This document shows positions 8,049 through 18,556 of a stretch of 30,221 nt of DNA, piece after piece. The notes beneath the pieces are model-generated. The model was not told the DNA's origin. It did no database searches and saw nothing but the letters and a program-made list of their open reading frames with translations. Within the stretch, counting starts at the first letter, position 1. Each line of letters begins with the position of its first letter. Origin of the DNA: JAYPEY01 sp047618185 (GTDB taxonomy: Bacteria; Verrucomicrobiota; Verrucomicrobiia; Limisphaerales; JAYPEY01); assembly GCA_047618185.1 (NCBI GenBank), contig JBLHKZ010000032.1, positions 1-30,221 of the forward strand, written 5' to 3'. A program made the position numbers and the translations under genes.

Positions 8049-9401
8049 ATGAGTGTCCGAGTTCGATTTGCCCCCAGCCCGACAGGTTACCTTCACATCG
8101 GAGGCGCCCGCACGGCTCTCTTCAACTGGCTTTACGCGCGCCACACCGGCGGCAAATTCATCCTGCGAGTGGAAGACACCGATGAGGCGCGCAACTCGCA
8201 GGAAGCCGTGGACGTCATCATCGAAAGTCTTAAATGGCTCGGACTCGACTGGGACGAAGGGCCAGTCGACGGCTCCGATTTCTCTAAAAGCAAAGGCGAT
8301 TGCGGCCCCTATTTCCAGTCTCAGCGAAAAGAGATCTACCAGAAATACATCCAGCAACTGCTCGACGCGGACAAAGCCTACGAGCACGAGGGCGCGATCA
8401 AGTTTCGCATGCGCCGCGAAACCATCATCATCGACGATCTTGTCGTCGGCAGAGTCGACCGCAAACTCACCGATCGTGAGGCGGTCGATCCGGATTTCGT
8501 GATCGTGCGTTCCGACGGAAAGCCGGTCTTTCACCTAGTCAACGTCATTGACGACCTGGAAATGGGCATGACCCACGTCATCCGTGGCGAAGATCATCTT
8601 TCCAACACCTCCAAGCACATCGAGCTGTTTCGCGCCCTCGGCGCCGAACCGCCAAAATACGCTCACATTCCGCTGATTCTGAACAAGGACGGCAGCAAGA
8701 TGAGCAAGCGCGATCTCGGCGCATCCGTCACCACCTACATCGATGGCGGTTTCGTCCCCTCGGCCGTCGTCAACTACCTGCTTCTGCTTGGCTGGAGTCC
8801 GAAGGACGATCAGGAGATCTTCGCCCTCAACGAGGTCGTCGAACGCTTCGACCTGCCTCAGATCAACCGCCAAAATGCGCGATTCGATTTCGATAAACTC
8901 AAATGGTTTAACTACGAGCACACGCGGGCGCTAAGTCCCGAGGCTTTCCGATCGCAGGCGACCCAGGCCCTCGAAAAAGCTGGAATCGATATTTCGACTT
9001 TCGACAACGTCTATCTCGACGCCGCCTTTGACACCTGCAAGGAGAAGATCAAGCAGTTCACCGAATTGCCGGAGTTCTGCGACTTCTATTTCAAGGACGT
9101 CACAAGCTACGACGAGGAGCATGCCGCCAAGCACCTGATTCCCGAAAACCAACCGTGCGTCGCGCGTCTCCGGGAAATGCTGGCCGGACTCGATCCGTTC
9201 GACGCGGATTCGATTCAGGCGGGTTTCAAAGCTCTTGCCGGCGAGCTCGAAGTCAAAGTCGGCGTATTGGTGCACCCGATTCGCCTTGCCTGCACCGGCA
9301 GGAAAGTGGGCCCGAGCCTCTTCCATCTCATGGAAGTTCTGGGAAAAGAAAAAGTCCTGGAACGCACGGACGTCATTCTGAAACGCCTCGGCTCAGGCTG
9401 A
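8049..9401 (+). CDS. gltX: Glutamate--tRNA ligase
   Basis: Class I synthetase that charges tRNA(Glu). The 450 residues show the HIGH-type motif in APSPTGYLHIGGARTALFNW, the KMSKR loop in KDGSKMSKRDLGASV, and the all-helical anticodon-binding C-terminal half ending RLACTGRKVGPSLFHLMEVL, diagnostic of bacterial GluRS. Length is slightly below the usual 465-500. Whether it also misacylates tRNA(Gln) cannot be judged here because gatCAB and glnS are not in the window. ATG 8049 has no Shine-Dalgarno sequence. It precedes pgsA by 55 bases in the same direction. Confidence 0.97.
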   Translation: MSVRVRFAPSPTGYLHIGGARTALFNWLYARHTGGKFILRVEDTDEARNSQEAVDVIIESLKWLGLDWDEGPVDGSDFSKSKGDCGPYFQSQRKEIYQKYIQQLLDADKAYEHEGAIKFRMRRETIIIDDLVVGRVDRKLTDREAVDPDFVIVRSDGKPVFHLVNVIDDLEMGMTHVIRGEDHLSNTSKHIELFRALGAEPPKYAHIPLILNKDGSKMSKRDLGASVTTYIDGGFVPSAVVNYLLLLGWSPKDDQEIFALNEVVERFDLPQINRQNARFDFDKLKWFNYEHTRALSPEAFRSQATQALEKAGIDISTFDNVYLDAAFDTCKEKIKQFTELPEFCDFYFKDVTSYDEEHAAKHLIPENQPCVARLREMLAGLDPFDADSIQAGFKALAGELEVKVGVLVHPIRLACTGRKVGPSLFHLMEVLGKEKVLERTDVILKRLGSG

Positions 9402-9456
9402 TCGGCAAAAGCGATTGACGCCTTTGCCACCCGCATGAACACTGCGCGCTCCACGG

Positions 9457-10038
9457 ATGACCACCGCCAATAAAATCACGATTCTGCGCATCCTGGTGGT
9501 GCCATTTTTCGTCACCCAGGCGCTCTATTACATCGACACTGGCGACGAGCGCTTCCGCATTTCCGCGTTCCTCGCGTTCTTTATCGCCGCCATTCTCGAC
9601 GGCGTGGACGGCTACATCGCCCGACGCTACAACCAGCGCAGCGAGCTGGGCGCGATCCTCGATCCCCTCGCCGACAAGATGTTGCTCGTCACCGGGCTGA
9701 TTGTCCTCACGCTGAACAATGAGCCGCACCTCTACAGCATCCCGCTTTGGTGCACCGCCACGATTCTCGGGCGCGATGTCATCCTCCTGGGCGGCCTCGG
9801 CATCATTTACTACATCAAGGGCAAGATTAAGATGGGGCCAAGATTCATCAGCAAAGTGGCGACCGTGTTGCAAATGGCGCTGGTCCTCCACACACTTTTG
9901 AAATGGCCGCAAAACATCCAACTCATCTGGGCTTGGGGAGCTGCGGTCTGCACCGCAATCTCGTGCATTCTCTACATTCTCGACGGCGCGAGGCAGATCA
10001 GCGACCACCCGGCCAGTTCCGCCGACCCCGATCTGTAG
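9457..10038 (+). CDS. pgsA: CDP-alcohol phosphatidyltransferase, probably CDP-diacylglycerol--glycerol-3-phosphate 3-phosphatidyltransferase
   Basis: An integral membrane enzyme of 193 residues that makes phosphatidylglycerol phosphate from CDP-diacylglycerol. The complete CDP-alcohol signature DGVDGYIAR followed by GAILDPLADK is present (about residues 48-75), carrying the metal-binding and catalytic aspartates. The N-terminal NKITILRILVVPFFV and four to six hydrophobic helices fit PgsA. Related enzymes use inositol phosphate or other alcohols, so the head group is inferred from the overall resemblance. A TTGACG box at 9415-9420 may be part of its own promoter, but no good -10 follows. Confidence 0.88.
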   Translation: MTTANKITILRILVVPFFVTQALYYIDTGDERFRISAFLAFFIAAILDGVDGYIARRYNQRSELGAILDPLADKMLLVTGLIVLTLNNEPHLYSIPLWCTATILGRDVILLGGLGIIYYIKGKIKMGPRFISKVATVLQMALVLHTLLKWPQNIQLIWAWGAAVCTAISCILYILDGARQISDHPASSADPDL

Positions 10039-10085
10039 CTCTCCTTCAATCAACCGAACAACCCGCAACCCAATCTCCCCACGCC

Positions 10086-10562
<477 letters not shown>

Positions 10563-10570
10563 AATCCCAT

Positions 10571-10599
10571 TTGACACCCCTTGCGCCCGCCCCTATAAA
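10571..10599 (+). promoter_or_regulatory. Consensus sigma-70-type promoter for the second peroxiredoxin
   Basis: TTGACA at 10571-10576 and TATAAA at 10594-10599 are separated by exactly 17 bases. This is the closest match to the housekeeping consensus that I found in the window. Transcription would start near 10606, giving a leader of about 36 bases before ATG 10642. Confidence 0.8.
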
Positions 10600-10641
10600 C
10601 GCGGCCTTTCACACACAGAAAATCCAGAACCATCCAAAATT

Positions 10642-11124
10642 ATGCCCATTGAAGTAGGAAGCAAAGCCCCCAATTTTACCCTCAAGTCCAAGCCCGTCGG
10701 AGGAGATCCCAAGGATGTCAGCCTAAGCGACAACGCCGGGAGCAAGAACACCGTCATTCTCTTTTTCCCGCTCGCCTACACCGGCGTGTGCACGACGGAA
10801 ATGTGCGACATCACGGCCGGCCTTTCCGCCTATTCGGACCTCAACGCCGAGGTCATCGCGATCAGCGTCGACAGCCCTTTCTCCCAGGAAGCCTGGGCCA
10901 AGGAAAACAACATCGGCATCACGCTGGCCAGCGACTTGAACAAGACGACCGCCGCCGACTACGGCGTCCTGCTCGACGATCTGGGGGGCTTTGGCTCGAC
11001 CTCCGCCCGCGCCGCCTTCGTCGTCGACAAGGAAGGCTCCGTCCAATACGCCGAGCAGACCGAGACTCCCAAAGATCTCCCGAACTTCGAGGCGATCAAG
11101 GAAACGCTCGCCAAGCTGCAATAG
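10642..11124 (+). CDS. Peroxiredoxin, AhpE-like/redoxin family
   Basis: A 160-residue thiol peroxidase. The active site LAYTGVCTTEMCDITAG holds the peroxidatic Cys, with a second Cys five residues on, as in AhpE-type and some bacterial Prx5-like enzymes. The central IAISVDSPFSQEAWAKENNI and the C-terminal ARAAFVVDKEGSVQY complete the thioredoxin fold. The start ATG 10642 (MPIEVGSKAPNFTL) lies 36 bases after a consensus promoter; the frame open upstream to 10531 overlaps bcp and that promoter and is not used. A GNRA-loop terminator follows, so the gene is probably its own strong transcription unit. The physiological reductant cannot be read from sequence. Confidence 0.92.
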   Translation: MPIEVGSKAPNFTLKSKPVGGDPKDVSLSDNAGSKNTVILFFPLAYTGVCTTEMCDITAGLSAYSDLNAEVIAISVDSPFSQEAWAKENNIGITLASDLNKTTAADYGVLLDDLGGFGSTSARAAFVVDKEGSVQYAEQTETPKDLPNFEAIKETLAKLQ

Positions 11125-11152
11125 GCTACCCCCTCGATTTCATTCCAACACG

Positions 11153-11186
11153 AACGGGCGGAAGGCGACTTCCGCCCGTTTCTTTT
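11153..11186 (+). terminator. Intrinsic terminator after the AhpE-like peroxiredoxin
   Basis: A perfect 12-base-pair stem (AACGGGCGGAAG paired with CTTCCGCCCGTT) closed by the stable GNRA tetraloop GCGA, followed by TCTTTT. It lies 28 bases after the stop codon. Confidence 0.9.
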
Positions 11187-11217
11187 GCCCAAAAAAGGCG
11201 AGCGACACCGCCATCGC

Positions 11218-11246
11218 TTGACACAGGCATCCGCAATCCTCATTTT
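11218..11246 (+). promoter_or_regulatory. Possible acnA promoter
   Basis: A perfect -35 box TTGACA (11218-11223) lies between the peroxiredoxin terminator and acnA. The hexamer 17 bases downstream, CATTTT, matches the -10 consensus at only three of six positions, so the call is weak. Confidence 0.35.
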
Positions 11247-11289
11247 GTTCATGTTTTCCGCCGAAATTCGGCAAATTGACCAATAGTTT

Positions 11290-14019
<2,730 letters not shown>

Positions 14020-14056
14020 AGACCCTCGCACGGCCACGAGGTGAATGTGAGCCGAC

Positions 14057-15082
14057 TCACTTACTGCGCATCTTCTTCGGCGGCGGGCCCGTGCTCGCGC
14101 GAATGACGATCTCAGCTGGCAACCGTCTCGGCTCCGGCGTATCTCCCGCCAGGAGCGTCTGCATCGACTCCACTGCCGCGACCCCCATGCGAAACTTGGG
14201 CTGTCGCACGGTCGTCAATGGAACGCGGAAATGCTCGGCGGTCAGGACGTTCCCGAAACCCACGACTGACACATCCGTCGGAATCTTCAGCCCTTGATCG
14301 AGCAAGACACCCGCCGCTCCGATGGCGACCAGGTCGTTGGCTCCTTGCAATGCGGTAAACCCCGGCAACTCGTTCAAGATCTCCAACGCCGCCGCCCGCC
14401 CTTCTTCGATCGTGTTTCCAGCCTGAAACACCAACCGTTCATCAAATGCCACATTGGCTTCCTGCAACGCCCGCCGATACCCTTCAAACCGTTCCTGCGC
14501 CTCCGGCGAAAACTGCGACCCGGCGAGAAACGCAATACGCCGGTGTCCCAGTTCCAGTAGATGACGGGTCGCCTTCTGGCTGGCCTCAATATCGTCAATC
14601 GCCACGCTATGAAAATCTTTGCAGAACGGAGCCGCTTGCCCGAGCAGCACAGTAGCGACCTTCAAGCGGACGAGATCATTGTAGACTGGAGCCGACGGCT
14701 CCATCCGATAGACCGGCCGAATGAACAGGCCGTCGATGCGGCGGGAAAGAAACCGCCGAATGCATTGCTCCTCGCGCTCAACGCTGTTCATCGTCAATCC
14801 GAGCATCAACTCAAACCCCAACTCGCTGACCCGTTGCTCGATCGCCACCAGCATGCGGGCAAAGATCGGATTTGTCGTCGAAGAGATCAGCAGGCCAAAA
14901 ATGCGCACCGATTTATTGCGTAATCCTCGCGCGTTCGAATCGGGCATATAACCCATCTCTGTCGCCAGCGCGCGAACTTTAGCTTTGGTGGGCGCCGAGA
15001 TATCGCGCGCATCGCGCATCACCTTGGAAACGGTCATCACGGACACGCCCGCGCGTTCGGCTATATCTTTGAGGCGAATCAT
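14057..15082 (-). CDS. LacI-family transcriptional regulator
   Basis: A 341-residue repressor-type protein. The N-terminal helix-turn-helix and hinge read RLKDIAERAGVSVMTVSKVM and YMPDSNARGLRNKS, the classic LacI DNA-binding arrangement. The rest is the periplasmic-binding-protein-like effector domain, with FGLLISSTTNPIFARMLVAI, HLLELGHRRIAFLAGS and the C-terminal VPLTTVRQPKFRMGVAAVES. No sugar transporter or sugar-catabolic gene is adjacent, so ligand and target genes are unknown. It lies 33 bases downstream of nadK in the same direction and could be transcribed with it; no clear LacI-type operator was seen nearby. Confidence 0.93.
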   Translation of the reverse strand: MIRLKDIAERAGVSVMTVSKVMRDARDISAPTKAKVRALATEMGYMPDSNARGLRNKSVRIFGLLISSTTNPIFARMLVAIEQRVSELGFELMLGLTMNSVEREEQCIRRFLSRRIDGLFIRPVYRMEPSAPVYNDLVRLKVATVLLGQAAPFCKDFHSVAIDDIEASQKATRHLLELGHRRIAFLAGSQFSPEAQERFEGYRRALQEANVAFDERLVFQAGNTIEEGRAAALEILNELPGFTALQGANDLVAIGAAGVLLDQGLKIPTDVSVVGFGNVLTAEHFRVPLTTVRQPKFRMGVAAVESMQTLLAGDTPEPRRLPAEIVIRASTGPPPKKMRSK

Positions 15083-15115
15083 CGCGAACGAAGGCCCCTC
15101 GCACAGTCGAATGAA

Positions 15116-16009
15116 TCAAACATTCGATCCGCTCCAATTGAGTTTCTGGTTAAGCGTCTTAAAAAACGAGGTTCCCTCCAGACGCAGGAGTTTCACAATT
15201 CGTCGACTGCGACGGATCACGATTTCATCGCCAAAAGACAATTTGCCAGTGACCTGGCCATCCGAAGCCATGATCGTCTCCGGCTTATGATTCAGCACTT
15301 TCACCCGCACCGAGGAGCTCAAGCTGACCAGGACCGATCGATTTGAAAGCGTGTGCGGACATATGGGCGTGATCGTAAACACCTCGGCCGACGGACTAAC
15401 AATCGCCCCCCCCGCCGACAGCGAGTAGGCCGTCGAACCGGTCGGCGAGCTGACAATCAGACCGTCGCAACGATAAGTCGTGAGCGCCACATCGTCCACG
15501 GCCACGTCCAACTCGATCATCCGCGAAGCCGCGCCACGGCTGATCACAAACTCATTCAACGCATGTTGCGCCGGGGTCGCCCCTCCCCTCAGCGGCGACG
15601 CTTCGATAAGGTTTCGCGAATCGATGTCGAATCGCCCCTCCCAAACCAGCTTGAGAGCCGCCGCCGTTTCGTCGGAAGGCACGGCGGTCAGAAATCCAAG
15701 ACTTCCAATATTGATGGCCAAAATCGGAGTGCGGCAACCGGCGATATCCCGAGTCACTCGCAGCATCGTGCCGTCGCCTCCAAAAACCAGCAACAGGTCC
15801 GATTCTCGCGCCACCTTGGAATAGGTCTCGCGCGTTTCGTCGCGCAGGCCGGCCATCTTGGCCGTCGCCGCGTCGGTCAATACCTCACGTCCCGCCTTGC
15901 GAATCTGAGCGGCTGCCTTGCGGATCTGCGCGGCGCCCGATTTCTTGTCAACGTTGGCGACGAGACCAACGCGTTTGATGCTGTCAGCGTATCTTTTCAA
16001 TGTGCGCAA
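15116..16009 (-). CDS. nadK: NAD kinase
   Basis: Phosphorylates NAD to NADP. The 297 residues contain the signature LLLVFGGDGTMLRVTRDI with the catalytic Asp, the conserved HALNEFVISR region and the glycine-rich CDGLIVSSPTGSTAYSLSAGG. The start is uncertain: TTG at 16009 overlaps tlyA by 26 bases and another TTG at 16000 overlaps it by 17. The homologous part begins only at KRVGLVANVDK, so either would give a full protein. A 21-base tandem duplication lies in the first helix. It is probably co-transcribed with tlyA, which it overlaps. Confidence 0.95.
   Translation of the reverse strand: MRTLKRYADSIKRVGLVANVDKKSGAAQIRKAAAQIRKAGREVLTDAATAKMAGLRDETRETYSKVARESDLLLVFGGDGTMLRVTRDIAGCRTPILAINIGSLGFLTAVPSDETAAALKLVWEGRFDIDSRNLIEASPLRGGATPAQHALNEFVISRGAASRMIELDVAVDDVALTTYRCDGLIVSSPTGSTAYSLSAGGAIVSPSAEVFTITPICPHTLSNRSVLVSLSSSVRVKVLNHKPETIMASDGQVTGKLSFGDEIVIRRSRRIVKLLRLEGTSFFKTLNQKLNWSGSNV
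15894..15935 (-). repeat. 21-base tandem duplication inside nadK
   Basis: Two adjacent 21-base units (15894-15914 and 15915-15935) differ at a few positions and encode AQIRKAA then AQIRKAG/GAAQIRK-type copies in the first helix of NAD kinase. The frame is kept. Confidence 0.8.
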
Positions 16010-16727
16010 GGAATTCTTTATTGCCGGCCGGCCCCAACAAGGGAGATTCGGTCAGACCTCGCCAGGCCAGCTCCGGTTGAACATCGACAAACTGCTTCAA
16101 TTCGCTCGTCACCCGCTCATGAATCCGCGGGTCCCGGATCACGCCGCTGCCGCGATCCGCCTCAGCCTTGCCGGCTTCAAACTGGGGCTTGATCAGGGGG
16201 ACGATCCTACCAAAGGGCCTCAGCAATGCAATCGCCGCCGGCAACAGCTTTTTTAAAGAAATGAACGAACAGTCAATAACGATCAGATCAACCGGCTCAA
16301 AACCTTCGGGGAACCCGGCCGGCGTCAACTCGCGGGCGTTGGTCCGTTCCATCACAACCACTCTCGCGTCCTGCCGTAGTTTCCAGGCAAGTTGTCCGCG
16401 CCCCACGTCGACGGCATAGACTTGCTTCGCTCCTCGCTGTAGCAGGCAATCGGTAAAACCGCCCGTCGAAGCGCCCATATCAATCGCGATGACTCCCTCG
16501 ACGGCAATTCCAAACTCCTCGATCGCATGCTCCAGTTTGTGACCGCCTCGACTCACAAACTTTTCGGTTTGTTTCAGCGCGACCTGGTCTCCTTCCTTGA
16601 CCTTGTCGCTGGCCTTGTGCGCGAGCTGTCCGTTGATCAAAGCTTGGCCCGCGAGGATCAGTCGCTTGGCCTTTTCGCGGCTATCGCAAAGGCCGCGCTC
16701 AACTAGGGCTTGATCCAGTCTGTGCAT
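15984..16727 (-). CDS. tlyA: TlyA-family rRNA (cytidine-2'-O)-methyltransferase
   Basis: A 247-residue protein with an N-terminal S4 RNA-binding domain (MHRLDQALVERGLCDSREKA, later FVSRGGHKLEHAIEEF) and an FtsJ/RrmJ-like methyltransferase domain (AIDMGASTGGFTDCLLQRGA, YAVDVGRGQLAWKLR). Known TlyA enzymes methylate ribose hydroxyls of 16S and/or 23S rRNA; the old name hemolysin A is not a safe functional claim. ATG 16727 was chosen over a GTG 33 bases upstream because S4 homology starts at MHRLD. The C-terminus overlaps the start of nadK, a pairing seen in many bacteria. The gene follows the receiver-like gene by 102 bases. Confidence 0.93.
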   Translation of the reverse strand: MHRLDQALVERGLCDSREKAKRLILAGQALINGQLAHKASDKVKEGDQVALKQTEKFVSRGGHKLEHAIEEFGIAVEGVIAIDMGASTGGFTDCLLQRGAKQVYAVDVGRGQLAWKLRQDARVVVMERTNARELTPAGFPEGFEPVDLIVIDCSFISLKKLLPAAIALLRPFGRIVPLIKPQFEAGKAEADRGSGVIRDPRIHERVTSELKQFVDVQPELAWRGLTESPLLGPAGNKEFLAHIEKIR

Positions 16728-16829
16728 GATAACGATATCGAAGTGAGCGGAACGGTCCACGTGACGCCAACGCTGCCGCCGTGATGAACCACAATTAAAT
16801 CGAAGCGGTCAACCGGATCCGGGTTTGGA

Positions 16830-17261
16830 TCAGGATTCGGCAAGTTTTTTCTGAACGTCGAAGAAAGTCCGCATGAACGTTTCGTTGTCAGCAATCACCT
16901 TTTGCAAGATCGCCTTGATGTTCTCCATGTCCGATGGATTCACAACCGCATGAACGCTCTGCCCCCATCCCTGCATGGGGTGCATGGTTTCGAAAGCCGA
17001 ACTGATCAACAGAAAGGTGCAATGCCGTCTGAGCGACATCGGCATTTCCTGCACCGTCTCCAGTGTCTTGTTATCCTCAAGGATCATCACCTCATACTGG
17101 ATCTGAGCGAACTGGGAGGGAAAGGCGTCGTGGCTCTCGACGTTATGCACGACATAGCCCAACTCCTGAAGCGTCGCGTCCACTTTCGCTCGGATATCCT
17201 CGGATTCGATGGCCGTCAGTACGGGCTTGTCGTCCGCGTTCAAAAATTCGAATTCCGCCAT
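16830..17261 (-). CDS. Receiver-like protein lacking phosphorylation residues (pseudo-receiver)
   Basis: A 143-residue protein whose predicted strand-helix order matches a CheY-type receiver: strand 1 PVLTAIESEDIRAKVDATLQ, then ELGYVV, strand 3 YEVMILEDN, strand 4 CTFLLISSAFE and strand 5 VHAVVNPSDMENIKAIL. The acidic pair after strand 1 is not present as Asp-Asp, the phospho-acceptor position appears to be Glu followed by Asp, and the switch Lys before Pro is Asn. It is therefore unlikely to be phosphorylated in the standard way. No output domain is attached. Its ATG follows the PilU-like gene by nine bases and has one of the few credible ribosome binding sites here (AGGA about seven bases before ATG). 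The fold call is by eye. A role in controlling pilus retraction is inference from position. Confidence 0.7.
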   Translation of the reverse strand: MAEFEFLNADDKPVLTAIESEDIRAKVDATLQELGYVVHNVESHDAFPSQFAQIQYEVMILEDNKTLETVQEMPMSLRRHCTFLLISSAFETMHPMQGWGQSVHAVVNPSDMENIKAILQKVIADNETFMRTFFDVQKKLAES

Positions 17262-17270
17262 GTTGATTTC

Positions 17271-18506
17271 CTATTTGAGTTTCAATTTCATCGGCGAGCC
17301 TCCGCCCACGGGTTTGGGTCCGCCATTCGAGCTCGACGCAGGTTTGGAAGATGTGTCCTCTCTCAGCTTCAGTTCGTCCGTGGCCTCCGTTGCCTCTCCG
17401 CGCTCGGTCTTCAACCGGTCGATCAAACGGCTCACCACGCCCTTCTTGGTGCAGAACAACGCGGCGTTTTCCTCCGTGATCGCGCCTTCCTTGTAAGCCT
17501 CCACGCAGGCCATGTCGAAATGACACCATCCCAGCATGGCGGAGGCTTCGATGATTTCGTAAAAGGACCGCCCCTCGGCCTCGCCCTGCACGATAGAATC
17601 CTTGGTCCGGAGACTGGCGCCCATGATCTCCAATAATGCCTTTCGGCCGCCGCCCACTCTAGGAGCCAGACGCTGACAGACAATCCAGCGCAGCGTATCA
17701 GCCAAACGCAAACGCACCTGCTCCTGTTCATCCGTATCAAACATGCCCAGGATACGGTTAATCGTCTGACCGGCGTCAATGGTGTGCAGCGTGCTCATGA
17801 CCAAATGGCCCGTTTCCGCCGCGCTCAACCCCAATTCGACGGTGATCCGGTCACGCATCTCACCCACAAGAATCACCTTGGGAGCCTGCCGCAATGCGGC
17901 GCGCAAGCCGCTTGAAAAAGCGTCGAAATCCGTGCCCATCTCCCGCTGATTGAACGTGGCCTTCTTCTGCGGGTGCACAAATTCCACCGGATCCTCCAGC
18001 GTGACGACATGGACGGATTTGGTTTCGTTGATGTAGTTCAACAGCGCCGCCAGCGTCGTGGATTTGCCCGAGCCGGTTGAACCTGTGACGAGCACCAGAC
18101 CGGTCTTTTCTTTCGCGATCTTGTCGGCAAAAATGGGCGGCAGCTTCAGCTGTTCCAACGTGGGAATCTCCGTGGTCAATTTTCGCAGCACGCAGGAGAA
18201 ATTGCCTCGTTGGGAAAACAGGTTTACGCGGAAGCGCGCTGAACCAGGAACAAAATAAGAGGAGTCACACGACCCGGTCCTGAGCAAATCCTCAGTCAAA
18301 CGCCGCATGCCGCCGATCAGATTCAACGTGATCATTTCGGACTGAAACGGAGTCAATCGTTCGATGTCCGGCTCGATGCCGACCTTGACCAACTCCCCGG
18401 AGCTTTCGACCTGAAGCGGCTTGCCGACCGTCATGATCAAATCGGAAACATCCTCCTGCGAGTCGAGCATCGTCTTCAGGATGTAATTAAGTTCGTTTGC
18501 GCGCAT
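17271..18506 (-). CDS. PilT/PilU-family type IV pilus retraction ATPase paralogue, PilU-like
   Basis: A 411-residue hexameric secretion ATPase. Walker A is TGSTGSGKSTT (about 141-151), the Asp box is VTLEDPVEFVH, Walker B is VILVGEMRD (about 211-219) and the His box is GHLVMSTLHT. The AIRNLIRE motif needed for retraction in PilT is not recognisable; the aligned region reads GASLRTKDSIVQGE. The C-terminus carries an extra, probably disordered tail of about 45 residues (SSSNGGPKPVGGGSPMKLK). Known PilU proteins work only together with PilT, which fits the gene order. It starts 50 bases after the canonical pilT and is followed after nine bases by the receiver-like gene. A different family role, such as a regulatory subunit, is possible. 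Confidence 0.9.
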   Translation of the reverse strand: MRANELNYILKTMLDSQEDVSDLIMTVGKPLQVESSGELVKVGIEPDIERLTPFQSEMITLNLIGGMRRLTEDLLRTGSCDSSYFVPGSARFRVNLFSQRGNFSCVLRKLTTEIPTLEQLKLPPIFADKIAKEKTGLVLVTGSTGSGKSTTLAALLNYINETKSVHVVTLEDPVEFVHPQKKATFNQREMGTDFDAFSSGLRAALRQAPKVILVGEMRDRITVELGLSAAETGHLVMSTLHTIDAGQTINRILGMFDTDEQEQVRLRLADTLRWIVCQRLAPRVGGGRKALLEIMGASLRTKDSIVQGEAEGRSFYEIIEASAMLGWCHFDMACVEAYKEGAITEENAALFCTKKGVVSRLIDRLKTERGEATEATDELKLREDTSSKPASSSNGGPKPVGGGSPMKLKLK

Positions 18507-18556
18507 AAGATCTCAGGGTTGCAAATCCCGCGGCGACTTACACCGCGAGTTTCTGA

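Noticed and set aside
14047..14060. GTGAG-CCGA-CTCAC hairpin between acnA and the LacI-type gene as a bidirectional terminator
   Set aside because: The stem is five base pairs with no T run on either strand.
15984..16727. Hemolysin/cytotoxin function for TlyA
   Set aside because: The S4 plus FtsJ-like domain order is that of the rRNA methyltransferase family; the hemolysin name is historical.
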